Source: an uncultured Thermanaerothrix sp. | GTDB lineage: Bacteria; Chloroflexota; Anaerolineae; Anaerolineales; Anaerolineaceae | Direction: 5' to 3' | DNA: 64,000 nt | Assembly (NCBI RefSeq): GCF_938028735.1 | Contig: NZ_CALIMF010000005.1 | Location: forward strand, 62,001 to 126,000 | In this document: positions 8,392-18,953 of the stretch, piece by piece | Layout: every line of letters begins with the position of its first letter | How positions within the stretch are numbered: the first letter of the stretch is position 1 | Program-made: the position numbers and the translations under genes | The notes under the pieces: generated by a model | The model's database searches: none | What the model was told of the DNA's origin: nothing | The model's input: the letters and a program-made list of their open reading frames with translations, nothing else

Positions 8392-9873
8392 TCATTGAGA
8401 ATCTGTCTTTGGTCGTGCCTCCCCTTTGAGCCCCAAACGGGCACAGGCCTGATCGAGCGAAGGCTTGTCCGTCAGCACCAACAGGGTATCCCTTCCTTGC
8501 AATACCGTCCCTCCACTGGGAATAATAAATTCCTTGCCCCGCGCAATCAAGACGATCAAGAATTCTGCTGGCAAGCCAAGGTCAACAATGGCCTTCCCCA
8601 CTGCCGGAGAATCTGCAGGCAAGATCAACTCTTTTAGTTCCCCCTCAATGCCGCTCACGGGAGTGAACTCAATCGGATAGGTACGTCGAAAGTGAGCCGG
8701 CATATCCAGGTTCAACCAGCGTGCTACTATTGGGATCGAAGTGCCCTGCAACAGAACAGAGGTCAGGACTACGAAGAAGATAATGTTGAAAATCAAATCA
8801 GCGTGAGATACCCGTGCCAAAAGCGGAAACGTGGCCAGGATGATTGGCACTGCACCGCGTAGCCCTACCCAGGAGATAAATACCTTCTCACGCCAACCCA
8901 ACCGACTGGGTAACAGGCTGATAAATACCCCCAGCGGGCGAGCCAAAAACATCAGGATTAAGGCAATCATCATTCCAATCTTGGCAATAGGCACCAAACG
9001 CGAAGGGAAAACCAACAGTCCCAGCGTAAGGAACATAGTGATCTGCATCAACCAAGCCAATCCATCATGAAAACGCATCAAACTGCGCTTGTGGATAAAG
9101 TCCTGTTGGGCTAAAACGATGCCTGCAAGGTAAACAGCCAGAAAACCGCTCCCACCCAGCACCGCAGCCAGCCCAAAAGTGAGAAAAACCAAGGCTAGGG
9201 TCAGAACCGGGTACAGCCCCTCATAGCCCAATCGAATGCGGTTGATCAGAAAGACCATGATTTTGCCCATGCCATAGCCCAGTACCGCCCCAATTCCCAT
9301 CTGTTGCACGAAAAGCACGAGCAGGCCGCTCGGGGAAAACTCAGGCCGGGTTAGCCACTGAATTAATCCCAAGGTCAGAAAAATCGCCATAGGATCATTG
9401 CTGCCCGATTCAAGTTCGAGCAAAGGCTTTAACTTTCCCTTCAAACTCACCCCTCGTGACCGCAAAACACTAAAGACAGCGGCTGCATCGGTAGAAGACA
9501 CAATAGCCCCCAACAACAGACCTTCTAACCAAGTAAACCCAAGAAGTGGGGCCGCACATAATCCCAAAACCACCGCGGTTAGGAATACCCCAAGCGTAGC
9601 GAGAAGCAACCCCTCTTTCATAACAGAACGCACTTGAGACCATTCGGTATCCAATCCCCCCGAAAAGAGGATCAACACCAATGCTACCACCCCGATGGCC
9701 TGGGCTAAGGCTGGATCATCGAAATAGATCCCGCCCAGCCCATCTGAACCAGCCAACATCCCCAGAACCAAGAACAACAACAGGGCAGGCACACCAAAAC
9801 GATCTGAAATCTTGCTCGCCAAAACGCTGATGAGCAACAGTAGGGCTACCCCAATGATGATCCATTCATTCAT
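8392..9873 (-). CDS. K+/H+ (NhaP2/CvrA-type) antiporter with TrkA-C domain
   Basis: 493 aa. Residues 1 to about 390 form a CPA1-type exchanger with about 12 helices, including [14 protein letters not shown] with the transport-site Asp and the conserved [18 protein letters not shown]. Residues about 405-485 form a TrkA-C-like regulatory domain ([19 protein letters not shown]). This architecture matches the NhaP2/CvrA K+/H+ antiporters that remove potassium and help pH or osmotic balance. Single gene on its strand, with GGATAAGG upstream of the ATG. Confidence 0.92.
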   Translation of the reverse strand: MNEWIIIGVALLLLISVLASKISDRFGVPALLLFLVLGMLAGSDGLGGIYFDDPALAQAIGVVALVLILFSGGLDTEWSQVRSVMKEGLLLATLGVFLTAVVLGLCAAPLLGFTWLEGLLLGAIVSSTDAAAVFSVLRSRGVSLKGKLKPLLELESGSNDPMAIFLTLGLIQWLTRPEFSPSGLLVLFVQQMGIGAVLGYGMGKIMVFLINRIRLGYEGLYPVLTLALVFLTFGLAAVLGGSGFLAVYLAGIVLAQQDFIHKRSLMRFHDGLAWLMQITMFLTLGLLVFPSRLVPIAKIGMMIALILMFLARPLGVFISLLPSRLGWREKVFISWVGLRGAVPIILATFPLLARVSHADLIFNIIFFVVLTSVLLQGTSIPIVARWLNLDMPAHFRRTYPIEFTPVSGIEGELKELILPADSPAVGKAIVDLGLPAEFLIVLIARGKEFIIPSGGTVLQGRDTLLVLTDKPSLDQACARLGLKGEARPKTDSQ

Positions 9874-10076
9874 GCCTTATCCATGCGCTCAGGGGCTTCT
9901 AGAATCAATGCCTTTGCCGCAACGCCACCTTGGATTATCTTTCATAAACATGCTTAAGCCGGGTTACTTATGCCAATTATAGGTGACACAAAAAGGAAAA
10001 AGCAACCTGTGCGAATAAAATCGGGGTAACATTCGTTAATAATGTGGACAAACCCCACAAGTCGAAAGGGCGAGGC

Positions 10077-10652
10077 GTGGAGAGCGCTTTGTTTACCACA
10101 TCCGAGGACGAATTGGTGCACCGCGCCCAACACGGCGACCGCAGTGCTTTTGCCGAACTGGTACGCCGTCATCACGCCCACGTGATCGGTGTGGTTTACC
10201 GCCTGTGTGGTGACCCCCATTTGGCCGAAGATGCGGCACAAGAGGCTTTTGTGCGTGCCTGGCTGAACCTTAACTCCTACCGTCCCCTTATGCCCTGGCG
10301 CAATTGGCTCTACCGTATTGCTGTCAATGTTGCTTTGGACACATTGCGCCGCGAGCGCCATACGTTAGCAATCAACCAGGTGCCAGAGGCACGCGACAGA
10401 CAACCTGACCCACAGGCACTTCTGGAACAGAAAGAGCGCGAGCACCTGGTGCGCCAGGCTATCCTGGCCTTGCCACCAACGACCCGCGCTGTGCTGGTGC
10501 TACGCGAATACGGCGGACTTTCTTACCGCGAGATCGCTGAGGCACTGGATATTCCCCTCGGCACGGTGATGTCACGTCTCAGTACTGCTCGCCAGCGCCT
10601 GCGGGAACACCTGGCGCCCTGGTTGGCCCCTCAGGAGGTACCTTATGAATGA
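10077..10652 (+). CDS. ECF-type RNA polymerase sigma factor
   Basis: 191 aa from the GTG at 10077, chosen for the AAAGGG-N6 ribosome site; an in-frame GTG at 10044 has none. Region 2 is DEAL-like (DPHLAEDAAQEAFVRAWLNL) and region 4 contains LSYREIAEALDIPLGTVMSRL. There is no region 3, as expected for ECF sigma factors. The stop overlaps the downstream zinc-finger anti-sigma gene by 8 bp, so the pair is coupled. It probably directs stress-type transcription of its own operon when released by the anti-sigma. A cognate promoter could not be read with confidence. Confidence 0.93.
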   Translation: MESALFTTSEDELVHRAQHGDRSAFAELVRRHHAHVIGVVYRLCGDPHLAEDAAQEAFVRAWLNLNSYRPLMPWRNWLYRIAVNVALDTLRRERHTLAINQVPEARDRQPDPQALLEQKEREHLVRQAILALPPTTRAVLVLREYGGLSYREIAEALDIPLGTVMSRLSTARQRLREHLAPWLAPQEVPYE

Positions 10653-11280
10653 GCATGTGACTGCTTGGCTAGATGCCTATCAGGACGGAGAACTGCGCCC
10701 CGCTGAACAACGGCGGGTGGAAGCCCACCTAACCGAGTGCTCGACCTGCCGGGAGGAACTTGCCGCCCGCCAGGTCCTGAGCGACTGGATTCGCGGTCTC
10801 CCTAAGGACCTGCCCTTTACCCCCACAGAGCGCTTCACCGCCCAAGTCATGCTCCGCCTCCCGCCTCGCCATACCGCCGCGCCCCAAACTCCCGCCGCCC
10901 TGCTCTGGGGTCTGCCTCTAGGGTTGCTGCTTATCTGCTCTATGCTACAAGCCCTATGGGGGCTGATCGCGTGGTTACGCTTCGGCGTTCAAAGCGGTCT
11001 GCTCGCAGAGGGGCTGCCCAACCCCTTCGTCGGTACAACCCAGAGCCTATGGGTGGCCTTACTCACGGTGCTGGGAGGTGTCTCCCCTTCACCGGTCTTG
11101 CAAACAGCAACACAATGGCTACAACAGACCGACCGCTGGTTTGGCGAGTGGTTGGGGTTACTGACCTGGCAGGCCCAAGTTACGTTGCTCTATTGGGTCT
11201 GGTTGCTGCTGTGGGGATGGCACCAGTATCGAATCCACCCACGGCACCCGGACAAAACGGAAGCCATAAAGTCAGCGTAA
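10645..11280 (+). CDS. Membrane-bound anti-sigma factor with zinc-binding zf-HC2 domain
   Basis: 211 aa. The N-terminal ASD/zf-HC2 signature DGELRPAEQRRVEAHLTECS is followed by CREEL, giving the HxxxCxxC zinc motif (HLTECSTC, about residues 28-35). Hydrophobic stretches follow at about 90-112, 128-145 and 172-195, so it probably sits in the membrane and holds the sigma factor in the cytoplasm. A cytosolic N-terminal zinc domain is usual for this family. The SD is the GGAGG at the end of the sigma gene. Confidence 0.9.
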   Translation: MNEHVTAWLDAYQDGELRPAEQRRVEAHLTECSTCREELAARQVLSDWIRGLPKDLPFTPTERFTAQVMLRLPPRHTAAPQTPAALLWGLPLGLLLICSMLQALWGLIAWLRFGVQSGLLAEGLPNPFVGTTQSLWVALLTVLGGVSPSPVLQTATQWLQQTDRWFGEWLGLLTWQAQVTLLYWVWLLLWGWHQYRIHPRHPDKTEAIKSA

Positions 11281-11307
11281 GATAATCCACCCAAGGAGAC
11301 TATAACC

Positions 11308-12390
11308 ATGATTGACCCAATCAAAATCCTTAAGCGTTCCTGGCACATCCTCTGGAATTACCGCACGCTCTGGCTCTTTGGCCTGATCCTGGCCCTGACG
11401 GCCTCCGGCGGGGGCGGCGCAGGCGGAAATCTTGACAACCTCTTCTCCTATCGTACAGGAGGGAATGGTGGGCCTCCAAGCGGTACATTTGAACGCTGGT
11501 TAGAGGAGTTCTTCCGCCCCCTGGCGCAGATGCCAGAAAGTCAATTGCTACCCACGCTGATCGCCTTGGTGATCACCCTGATCTGCATCTTTGGCGTGGT
11601 GGGGATTGCGTTGGCTGTCGCGCGTTACGTGAGCCAGGTCGCCCTCATCCGCCTGGTGGAGGATTACGAAGTGCAGGGGAGCCAAGTATCGTTCCGTCAG
11701 GGTTGGCGGTTGGGATGGTCGCGTAAGGCCTGGCAAGTCTTTCTGATTGACCTTTTGCTTGGCCTGCCCATCTTTGTCCTGGTACTCTTGATCCTCCCCA
11801 TCATTGGCTTACTGATCGCCGGTGCTTCGGCGCAGACGCCGGCAATCACTGTACCCGCTGTGATCATCGGCATTGGATTACTACTACTCTGGATACTGGT
11901 GCTCATCATCCTAGGGGTAGTGATCGGTGTCCTAGGTGAGATCGCTCGCCGCGCCTGCGTGTTACAGGATATGGGCGTCATTGACGCCTTGCGCCATACC
12001 GTGGGTTTACTGCGTCATCAATGGAAAAACGTCGGCTTGATGTGGTTGGTCATGCTGGGGCTGGGGATTGGCTGGGGCATCGCCACCCTGATCCTCTTCG
12101 TCCTGCTCATTCCCCTCTACCTCCTCCTCGCCTTCCCGGCTTTGGTCGCGGCCGGGCTACCTGGTTTATTAATTTACGGCCTGGCTTCGCTCTTCCTGGC
12201 CCAACCCCTGGCCGTGCTGACCGCCCTGATCCTGGTCTTGCCGCTATTCTTCCTGATCGTCTTCTCGCCCTTGATGCTTTTGGGGGCTTGGGAACAAGTC
12301 TTTCTCTCCAGCCTGTGGACATTAACTTACCGTGAAATAATGGCGCTTGAAAGCGCTAACTCTGTAAATACTTCAGCCCAAGTCGGTTAA
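11308..12390 (+). CDS. Polytopic membrane protein of unknown function in ECF-sigma operon
   Basis: 360 aa with about seven hydrophobic segments and a Gly-rich loop after the first (residues 30-60). '[19 protein letters not shown]' lies between helices. The general look is of the glycerophosphodiesterase-membrane-domain/DUF975-like proteins of Gram-positive and Chloroflexi genomes, but no catalytic motif is visible. It lies 27 bp after the anti-sigma gene with a proper SD (AAGGAG) and 43 bp before the exporter genes, so it is likely part of the same regulon. The function is not assigned. Confidence 0.75.
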   Translation: MIDPIKILKRSWHILWNYRTLWLFGLILALTASGGGGAGGNLDNLFSYRTGGNGGPPSGTFERWLEEFFRPLAQMPESQLLPTLIALVITLICIFGVVGIALAVARYVSQVALIRLVEDYEVQGSQVSFRQGWRLGWSRKAWQVFLIDLLLGLPIFVLVLLILPIIGLLIAGASAQTPAITVPAVIIGIGLLLLWILVLIILGVVIGVLGEIARRACVLQDMGVIDALRHTVGLLRHQWKNVGLMWLVMLGLGIGWGIATLILFVLLIPLYLLLAFPALVAAGLPGLLIYGLASLFLAQPLAVLTALILVLPLFFLIVFSPLMLLGAWEQVFLSSLWTLTYREIMALESANSVNTSAQVG

Positions 12391-12433
12391 TTGTGGTAAT
12401 AATAGAGAGGAACTTAATCAAGGGAGCATCTCG

Positions 12434-13840
12434 ATGAAACGGAAGTGGATTCTCTACCTGGTCATTGCCGGCGTTGTTGTCGCAGGGTTCTTGGGTTTCC
12501 GCGCCTGGCAAAACGCCCGCGCGGCTCTCAACACGACTTTTCAAACCGAACCCATCCAGCGCGGTAACTTAACCGCCTCAGTTGGCGCCACCGGTACCGT
12601 GCGGGCTAACCAAAGCGCATTACTGGCCTGGCAAACCAGCGGCCAGATCGGCAAAATCACCGTGGCCGTGGGTGATACCGTCACGGCTGGGCAAGTGCTG
12701 GCCGAACTGGAAAAATCCTCGCTGGCACAGAACATCATCCTGGCCGAGGCGGACCTGGTTACCGCCAGGCGCAACCTGGAGCAACTGCTCAATTCTGACC
12801 TAGCCCGCGCACAAGCCCAATTAACCTTGGTACAGGCCCAAAAGAACCTGGAAGATGCGCAGAAGCGCCGCCAGAGCAAAGATTACGCCCGCGCCAGCCA
12901 GGCTACGATTGACGAAGCACGGGCCAATTACATTCTGGCACAGAACGAGTACGAACGACAAAAAGAGATTTACGAGGGCGTGGCTAACCTGCCCGAAGAT
13001 GATCCACGCCGGGCGCTGGCGCTTTCCAACCTGGCCAACGCCCAACGCGCCCGCGATCGTGCCCTGGCCAATCTGAATTACCTGCTGGGCAAACCCAATG
13101 ATTTGGAGGTGGCCGAGGCCGATGCAAATGTTGCGCTGGCAGAAGCCAAACTCAAGGATGCCCAGCGCGAGTGGGAACGCCTCAAGAACGGGCCTGACCC
13201 ACTAGATATTCAGGCCGCCCAAGCCCGCATCGCTGCCCTTGAGGCCACCCTCAAACTGGCGCGCCTGGAAGCCCCCTTCAACGGCACGGTAACCGAGGTG
13301 CGCTCCAAGGTCGGGGATCAAGTAGCACCAGGCACCATCTCTTTTCGCATGGATGACCTCAGCCGCCTGCTGGTGGATGTACAAGTGCCCGAAGTAGACA
13401 TCAACCGCATCCAGATCAACCAACCTGCTCGGCTCACCTTCGATGCCATCCCCGGCAAAGAGTATTCCGCCAAAGTAGTCGAGGTGGGGCGTGTGGGTAA
13501 CCCGGTCGGCGGGGTCGTCAACTTCAATGTCACCCTCGAACTGAACAACCCCGATGAACAGGTCAAGCCAGGGATGACCGCTGCTGTGACCATCCTGGTT
13601 CAGGAACTGGAGAATGTCTTATTGGTGCCCAATCGGGCCGTGCGTCTGCGCGAGGGACAGCGGGTAGTCTATGTCCTGCGCAACGGCCTACCTGAAGCCG
13701 TCACCATTCGCCTGGGCGCCACTTCCGAGACCTACAGCCAAGTGCTAGAAGGAAACCTGCGCGAGGGCGACTTGGTCATCCTGAACCCGCCAACGACAAC
13801 AACTTTTGGCGGCCAACCCCCCTTCACTCGAGGGCAATAG
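12434..13840 (+). CDS. HlyD/MacA-like efflux adaptor (membrane fusion protein)
   Basis: 468 aa. An N-terminal membrane anchor (about 5-23) is followed by a split lipoyl/biotinyl domain ([11 protein letters not shown]... and [20 protein letters not shown]), a long Ala-rich coiled coil (about 95-265), a beta-barrel ([19 protein letters not shown]) and a membrane-proximal domain. The Thr/Pro-rich C-terminal tail is poorly conserved in the family. It is followed after 2 bp by the ATPase and then the FtsX-like permease, the MacAB order. In an apparently monoderm lineage the partner would be the cell wall rather than TolC. The substrate is unknown. Confidence 0.93.
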   Translation: MKRKWILYLVIAGVVVAGFLGFRAWQNARAALNTTFQTEPIQRGNLTASVGATGTVRANQSALLAWQTSGQIGKITVAVGDTVTAGQVLAELEKSSLAQNIILAEADLVTARRNLEQLLNSDLARAQAQLTLVQAQKNLEDAQKRRQSKDYARASQATIDEARANYILAQNEYERQKEIYEGVANLPEDDPRRALALSNLANAQRARDRALANLNYLLGKPNDLEVAEADANVALAEAKLKDAQREWERLKNGPDPLDIQAAQARIAALEATLKLARLEAPFNGTVTEVRSKVGDQVAPGTISFRMDDLSRLLVDVQVPEVDINRIQINQPARLTFDAIPGKEYSAKVVEVGRVGNPVGGVVNFNVTLELNNPDEQVKPGMTAAVTILVQELENVLLVPNRAVRLREGQRVVYVLRNGLPEAVTIRLGATSETYSQVLEGNLREGDLVILNPPTTTTFGGQPPFTRGQ

Positions 13841-13842
13841 CC

Positions 13843-14535
13843 ATGACGGAAGCACAGGACTGGGTCATTGAGGCCTACGGTCTGACCAAAGTCTATAAGA
13901 TGGGGCAGGTCGAGGTACACGCCCTGCGCGGCGTGGATGTGCGTATCCGTCGCGGCGAAGTGGTCGCCATCATGGGCCCCTCGGGCTCGGGAAAGTCCAC
14001 GCTGATGAACATTCTAGGCTGCCTAGATAAACCCACCAGCGGCACCTATATCCTAGATGGCGAGGATGTCTCACGCCTCAAAGATGACGACCTGGCGCGC
14101 ATCCGCAACCGCAAAGTGGGTTTCGTATTTCAGAACTTCAACCTGTTGCCACGGGCAACTGCCCTGGCCAACGTGGAACTGCCCTTGCGCTATGCGGGCT
14201 ACAACGGCAACCGCCGCGAGCGCGCCCGCCAGGCCCTGGAAGCAGTGGGGCTAGGCGACCGTTTACATCACCGCCCAACCGAACTCTCCGGTGGTCAGCA
14301 ACAGCGGGTGGCCATTGCCCGCGCTCTAGTTAACGATCCGGCCATTATCCTGGCCGACGAGCCCACGGGCAACCTGGACTCCAAATCGGGCAAGGAGATT
14401 CTGGAACTAATCCTGCGCCTGAACCGCGATCTCGGCACCACTGTGATTATTGTCACTCACGATCCTACCGTGGCTCAACAAACACAGCGCATCATTCGCA
14501 TTCAGGACGGGTTAGTGGTGGAGGATGGTCTATGA
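13843..14535 (+). CDS. MacB/LolD-type ABC transporter ATP-binding protein
   Basis: 230 aa. Walker [10 protein letters not shown] (about 45-53), Q-loop [20 protein letters not shown], signature [15 protein letters not shown], Walker [12 protein letters not shown], and H-loop VTHD. These are hallmarks of the LolD/MacB/FtsE subgroup that couples to four-helix FtsX-like permeases. The stop overlaps the next ATG by 4 bp. It powers the mechanotransmission exporter made with the flanking adaptor and permease. Confidence 0.95.
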   Translation: MTEAQDWVIEAYGLTKVYKMGQVEVHALRGVDVRIRRGEVVAIMGPSGSGKSTLMNILGCLDKPTSGTYILDGEDVSRLKDDDLARIRNRKVGFVFQNFNLLPRATALANVELPLRYAGYNGNRRERARQALEAVGLGDRLHHRPTELSGGQQQRVAIARALVNDPAIILADEPTGNLDSKSGKEILELILRLNRDLGTTVIIVTHDPTVAQQTQRIIRIQDGLVVEDGL

Positions 14536-15758
14536 ACCTGGGACAGGCAATTCTGGAAGCCTTGGAAAGCCTGAGTGCCAATAAACTGCGCTCTGGGCTG
14601 ACGATCCTGGGCATCGTGATCGGCGTAGCGGCCGTAATCGCCATGCTGGCAGTGGGCACTGGCGCCCAGAACGTCATCACTGGCTCCATCAGCGGCTTGG
14701 GGAGCAATCTGCTCTTCATCTTCCCGGGTAATTTCAACGAACGCGTACGCAATCCTCAGCCCCTCACCTTGGCAGATGCTCAGGCGCTGGCGGATCCGTT
14801 CCAGGTACCTTCGGTCACTGCTGTGGCGCCGGTTTTGAGCGGCACGCGCGAAGTAACCTTTGGGAGCGAGCGTACCAGCGTGCAAATTTATGGCGTGACC
14901 TCGAACTATGCGGCCGTGCGCAATTACACCCTTCTGGAAGGGGAATTTATCAGCGAGGAACACATCTTGGGGCAGGCCTCGGTTGCTGTAATCGGCCCAG
15001 AGGTAGCGGATCGGCTCTTCGGTCATCGTGAAGGATTGATTGGTGAGGTGATTCGCATCGAGGGGCAACCCTTCCGTATTATCGGCGTTACTGCGCCAAA
15101 AGGCGGTAGTAGTTTTGGCAGTCAGGATGATATCGTCCTCATTCCCTTGACCACGGCCCAGACACGCATCCTGCGACGCGATCGCAACCGTGTAGACCTC
15201 ATCTACGCCCAGGTTAGCAGTCCGGAACTTGTCCCTCAAGCCATCGAGGAGATTGCGCAGGTGCTTCGCACTCGCCACCGCACCGAACTAGGCGTAGATG
15301 ATTTCACCATTTTCTCCCAACAAGACTTTGTCAGCACCGCCCAGACGATCACTGGCGTACTAACGATCTTCCTAGGAGGCATCGCAGCCATCTCCCTGCT
15401 AGTGGGAGGCATCGGGATCATGAACATCATGCTGGTTTCGGTGACCGAACGCACCCGTGAAATTGGCCTGCGTAAAGCCGTTGGAGCGCGTAAGCGCGAC
15501 ATTCTAATCCAATTTCTTACCGAATCCTCGTTGCTCAGCCTCTTCGGCGGGCTCATTGGGATTGCCTTTGGCTGGCTGATCGCCTTTGTGGTGGGGCAGA
15601 TTGCCGCCGCCAGCAATACCCCACTCAATCCCCAAGTGGGCGTTGATGCCATCCTGTTGGCAACCATGTTCTCCACCGCCGTGGGTTTGTTCTTCGGACT
15701 TTATCCCGCCAATCGCGCTGCCAATCTCGAGCCGGTAGAGGCGCTGCGTTACGAGTAA
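14532..15758 (+). CDS. MacB/FtsX-like ABC transporter permease
   Basis: 408 aa. One N-terminal helix (about 20-42, '[20 protein letters not shown]'), a large extracytoplasmic MacB_PCD domain (about 45-265), then three helices with the FtsX consensus '[20 protein letters not shown]' near 300. It ends '[15 protein letters not shown]', the standard C-terminus. With the preceding adaptor and ATPase it forms a MacAB-like complex exporting a peptide, lipid or drug. Last gene of the run that begins with the ECF sigma factor; the next gene is convergent, 14 bp away. Confidence 0.95.
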   Translation: MNLGQAILEALESLSANKLRSGLTILGIVIGVAAVIAMLAVGTGAQNVITGSISGLGSNLLFIFPGNFNERVRNPQPLTLADAQALADPFQVPSVTAVAPVLSGTREVTFGSERTSVQIYGVTSNYAAVRNYTLLEGEFISEEHILGQASVAVIGPEVADRLFGHREGLIGEVIRIEGQPFRIIGVTAPKGGSSFGSQDDIVLIPLTTAQTRILRRDRNRVDLIYAQVSSPELVPQAIEEIAQVLRTRHRTELGVDDFTIFSQQDFVSTAQTITGVLTIFLGGIAAISLLVGGIGIMNIMLVSVTERTREIGLRKAVGARKRDILIQFLTESSLLSLFGGLIGIAFGWLIAFVVGQIAAASNTPLNPQVGVDAILLATMFSTAVGLFFGLYPANRAANLEPVEALRYE

Positions 15759-15772
15759 ACAATTTATTAATC

Positions 15773-16453
15773 CTAACCCTCTGCCCCCCGACGTGCCTCG
15801 CGCTGCCGGGGGGATGGGCTCCTTTTGCCGGGCCAGACAAGTGGGGGAATACCCCAAGCTGTGTAAGCCTCATCCGGCAAGTGAACGATAAACCGCCAAG
15901 GCATGGAACGCCAGGGTTCAGGAGCATAAGCAATGCCCACTCGCGGGCCCACCTGTACCCATGCTTCCGGAACGACAAACCCGGGCTCAATGCTTAACGG
16001 ACTGCCCGGCATGGTTAGATCACAGCCATTAAGTCGCCCGTCAATCTGCAACGCCTGACAAACCTTGGCTGGTCCATTGGTCCACACCTCTGGCGGTCGT
16101 CCGGCGCGATTACGGGCTATCTGCTCCACCCCCTCGCAAGGTACAATGGCGCGGATCAACACTGCCGCCGGCTGACCTTCCGGGCCCACCACAGCGTTCA
16201 AGCACCAATGCATGCCATAGGTAAAGTATACATAAGCCCGTCCTGGCGGCCCAAACATAACAGCATTACGGGGCGTGCGCCCGTGGCTGGCGTGACAGGC
16301 CTTATCTTCTTCGCCATCATAAGCCTCTGTTTCGACGATATAACCAGCCAGACGACCCCCGTTCTCCAAACGACGCACCAAGCGCTGACCCAACAGGGCC
16401 CTAGCCACACGAGTAACGTCCTCCAAATAGAATTTAGGCGGTAAAGGTCGCAT
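15773..16453 (-). CDS. DNA-3-methyladenine glycosylase (AAG/MPG family)
   Basis: 226 aa. The family core is clear: LLGQRLVRR, the catalytic Glu in IVETEAY, and the DNA-intercalating/product site GPPGRAYVYFTYGMHWCLN, plus VLIRAIVP and NGPAKVCQAL. It removes alkylated or deaminated purines (3-methyladenine, hypoxanthine) to start base-excision repair. The last 20 or so residues (SPSPRQREARRG) are a basic extension beyond the usual end. Divergent from guaB with overlapping -10 boxes. Confidence 0.95.
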   Translation of the reverse strand: MRPLPPKFYLEDVTRVARALLGQRLVRRLENGGRLAGYIVETEAYDGEEDKACHASHGRTPRNAVMFGPPGRAYVYFTYGMHWCLNAVVGPEGQPAAVLIRAIVPCEGVEQIARNRAGRPPEVWTNGPAKVCQALQIDGRLNGCDLTMPGSPLSIEPGFVVPEAWVQVGPRVGIAYAPEPWRSMPWRFIVHLPDEAYTAWGIPPLVWPGKRSPSPRQREARRGAEG

Positions 16454-16488
16454 TTCTTAGGCGTCTTCAGGGTTATATAGATGAACGT

Positions 16489-16496
16489 ATTATAAT
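16489..16496. promoter_or_regulatory. Overlapping divergent -10 boxes for guaB (+) and the glycosylase (-)
   Basis: The octamer ATTATAAT contains TATAAT on the plus strand (16491-16496) and TATAAT on the minus strand (16494-16489), offset by 2 bp. Neither has a good -35. RNA polymerase could load in only one direction at a time. Confidence 0.6.
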
Positions 16497-16527
16497 GAAA
16501 ACAGCCCAAATTGCTTGTGAGGATTCT

Positions 16528-17976
16528 ATGAATCTGCGACCTGACCCCGGGTTAACGTTCGATGATGTCTTGTTGGTGCCTAAGTACTCCGCTATTCGCA
16601 GTCGTAAAGACGTGGATACCAGCACCTGGTTGACAGCGGGTATTTGCCTGCACATCCCCATCCTTTCGGCCAACATGGATACCGTGACCGAAGCCAGCAT
16701 GGCCATCGCTATGGCGCAGCAGGGTGGACTGGGCGTGCTGCACCGCTTCATGAGCATCGAGCGCATGGTTGAAATGGTGCGCAAGGTTAAGCGTGCTGAG
16801 AGCATGGTGGTACTGACGCCCCTGACCGTTCTCCCGAATGCCAGCGTGGCCGAAGCGCGCCGCCTAATGGCCGAAGAGGGCATTGGTGGGCTGGTGGTTG
16901 TAGATGAAGATCGCCACCTGCTAGGCTTGGTGACCACACGGGATGTACTTCTGGCGCCTGATGCCAGCGCTTCGGTCACCACGGTCATGACCCCCCGTGA
17001 GCGTCTGATCGTGGCCCGCGAAAACGAGACCCTGGAAGCCGCACGCCACAAACTTTATACCCATCGCATCGAGAAACTCCCGCTAGTTGATGCTGAGGAT
17101 CGCCTGGCTGGCTTGATTACCGTCCAAGATATTGTCAAAATCCAGGAACATCCCTACGCCACTAAAGACAGCCTGGGGCGCTTACGCGTGGGGGTAGCCG
17201 TGGGGGTGAAGCCGGAAGAGGTCGAACGCGCCCAGGCCTGTATAGAAGCCGGTGCTGACCTACTGGTACTGGATATTGCCCATGGGCACTCTGAGCACGC
17301 CCTACGCATGGTGCGAACGCTAAAGCAGAAATTTCCTAGCGTGCCACTCGTCGCCGGGAATGTGGCTACTGCTGAAGGCGTGCGCGATTTGGTTAAGGCG
17401 GGTGCAGACGCGGTAAAGGTAGGGGTGGGGGCCGGCTCGATCTGCACAACCCGCATTGTGACCGGATGCGGCGTGCCTCAACTCACCGCCATTGCCGAAT
17501 GTGCTACCGAAGGACACCGCTTAAACGTGCCCATCATTGCCGATGGCGGGATGCGCACCTCGGGTGATGTTACCAAAGCCCTTGCTGCCGGTGCTAGTGC
17601 CGTGATGCTGGGCAACATGCTGGCCGGCACTGAAGAGAGCCCCGGACCCGAGGTCGTTCGCCAAGGGCGTCGCTACAAAGTCGTGCGCGGCATGGCCTCC
17701 TTAACCGCCAATGTCGAGCGCCGTCGGCTCGAACGCAATCAGGAGGACGTGGAGGAAGAAGAGTGGAGCGAGGTAGTCCCCGAGGGCGTAGAGGCGCTGG
17801 TGCCTTACCGAGGCAAGGTCAAAGATATTCTCCATCAGATCGTTGGCGGGTTGCGTTCTGGGATGAGTTATGTGGGCGCCCGTAATTTGCCCGAGTTATG
17901 GGAAAAAGCCGAGTTTATTCGCATTACGCCGGCCGGCAAAGTCGAATCCGGCGCCCACGATGTGGAACTGATATAA
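16528..17976 (+). CDS. guaB: Inosine-5'-monophosphate dehydrogenase
   Basis: 482 aa from the ATG at 16528 (GAGG 9 nt upstream); an in-frame ATG at 16495 overlaps the -10 box and is not used. N-terminal [13 protein letters not shown], two CBS domains inserted at about 95-205, then the catalytic barrel with the Cys loop [15 protein letters not shown] (Cys about 306) and the flap with [17 protein letters not shown]. It oxidises IMP to XMP with NAD+, the committed step of GMP synthesis. The stop codon lies inside the -10 box of the next gene. Confidence 0.97.
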   Translation: MNLRPDPGLTFDDVLLVPKYSAIRSRKDVDTSTWLTAGICLHIPILSANMDTVTEASMAIAMAQQGGLGVLHRFMSIERMVEMVRKVKRAESMVVLTPLTVLPNASVAEARRLMAEEGIGGLVVVDEDRHLLGLVTTRDVLLAPDASASVTTVMTPRERLIVARENETLEAARHKLYTHRIEKLPLVDAEDRLAGLITVQDIVKIQEHPYATKDSLGRLRVGVAVGVKPEEVERAQACIEAGADLLVLDIAHGHSEHALRMVRTLKQKFPSVPLVAGNVATAEGVRDLVKAGADAVKVGVGAGSICTTRIVTGCGVPQLTAIAECATEGHRLNVPIIADGGMRTSGDVTKALAAGASAVMLGNMLAGTEESPGPEVVRQGRRYKVVRGMASLTANVERRRLERNQEDVEEEEWSEVVPEGVEALVPYRGKVKDILHQIVGGLRSGMSYVGARNLPELWEKAEFIRITPAGKVESGAHDVELI

Positions 17977-17977
17977 T
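17969..17977 (+). promoter_or_regulatory. Extended -10 promoter overlapping the guaB stop
   Basis: TGATATAAT, an extended -10 whose last bases form the guaB stop codon. It gives the downstream lipoprotein a short leader with AGGAG before the ATG. Confidence 0.55.
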
Positions 17978-17993
17978 CATTTAGGAGATAAAG

Positions 17994-18917
17994 ATGCACT
18001 TGCGCTCTTTGGTGGTTTGGCTCGTTCTTTGGCTACCCCTGGTGGCTTGCCAACCAGCCCTTATGACCCCTTCTCCCACACCGCCTCCTCCCACCCCTAC
18101 TTCTACCGCCACCCCTGCCTTTGCGCCGCTTACCGCGTTAGACCTGCTCAATGCCGAGTACACCTTGTTGGATCCCGGCGGCAACCCACGAATTATCCGC
18201 CTGAGCGACGGAACCTACCAAATGGGGAATGACCCGGCTGGACCCGATTTTTGGACAGTGCGACTGAGTGAAATTATGGCCTTCGGCGACCTTAACGGCG
18301 ATGGGCTGGGAGATGCCGTCGCTGCCATTGCCGAGAACTATGGGGGAACCGGGGTCTTTGTGTTTTTGGTCGCCCTTATCAACCAAAATGGCCTATCCCA
18401 TCATGTCGCCTCTTATTTCATTGATGATCGCCCCATCCTTGACTCGCTGGACATTCGCGAGGGGCTTATCCACCTGGCCGCCACGATTCACGGCCCGGAT
18501 GATCCCGGTTGCTGCCCAACTCTGCCAATGACGTACACCTTGCGCTTGGTGGGAAATAACTTAATGCTCATTCGCGCCACCTCGCAGACGCCTAACGGCC
18601 AGGAGCGCCGTATTGACCTGGACGAACCCACTGACAATGCGGTAATCAGCGGGGAAACCCTGCGCGTGCGCGGTCGGGTGACTATCGCCCCTTTTGAGAA
18701 CACCCTGCGCTATCGCCTCAGCACTATGCAAGGTAGCACCTGGTTGGTAGGCCCGCTGAGGGTAAATGCCCCTGACCTCGGTGCACCGGGAACCTTTGAC
18801 GAGATGATCCCAATTGGCAACTTGCCCGCTGATGTGTACGTGCTTGAAATCGCTGACCTGAGCGCGGCGGATGGACGCATCTTGGCGCTGGCAACGGCAC
18901 GCCTTAACATACCCTGA
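17994..18917 (+). CDS. Lipoprotein with FG-GAP-like Ca2+ motif and Gmad2-type domain
   Basis: 307 aa. Signal peptide with lipobox LVAC, lipidated Cys at 19, then a Pro/Thr linker (22-43). The middle carries FGDLNGDGLGDAV (about 97-109), a calcium-binding repeat like those in FG-GAP/dockerin folds, and a CC pair (CCPTLP, about 170). The C-terminal ~90 residues (from DEPTDNAVISGETLRVRG) fit the Gmad2 immunoglobulin-like domain known from spore-germination and surface proteins. It should be anchored on the outer face of the membrane; its role is unknown. It has its own promoter at the guaB stop. Confidence 0.8.
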   Translation: MHLRSLVVWLVLWLPLVACQPALMTPSPTPPPPTPTSTATPAFAPLTALDLLNAEYTLLDPGGNPRIIRLSDGTYQMGNDPAGPDFWTVRLSEIMAFGDLNGDGLGDAVAAIAENYGGTGVFVFLVALINQNGLSHHVASYFIDDRPILDSLDIREGLIHLAATIHGPDDPGCCPTLPMTYTLRLVGNNLMLIRATSQTPNGQERRIDLDEPTDNAVISGETLRVRGRVTIAPFENTLRYRLSTMQGSTWLVGPLRVNAPDLGAPGTFDEMIPIGNLPADVYVLEIADLSAADGRILALATARLNIP

Positions 18918-18953
18918 TTCGCTCCATCTTCTTTCTCTCCCGGAGGATCCGCT

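Noticed and set aside
9874-10076. ECF-type autoregulated promoter before the sigma gene
   Set aside because: An AACC-like -35 near 10003 and possible -10 elements are present, but spacing and match are too poor to support a call.
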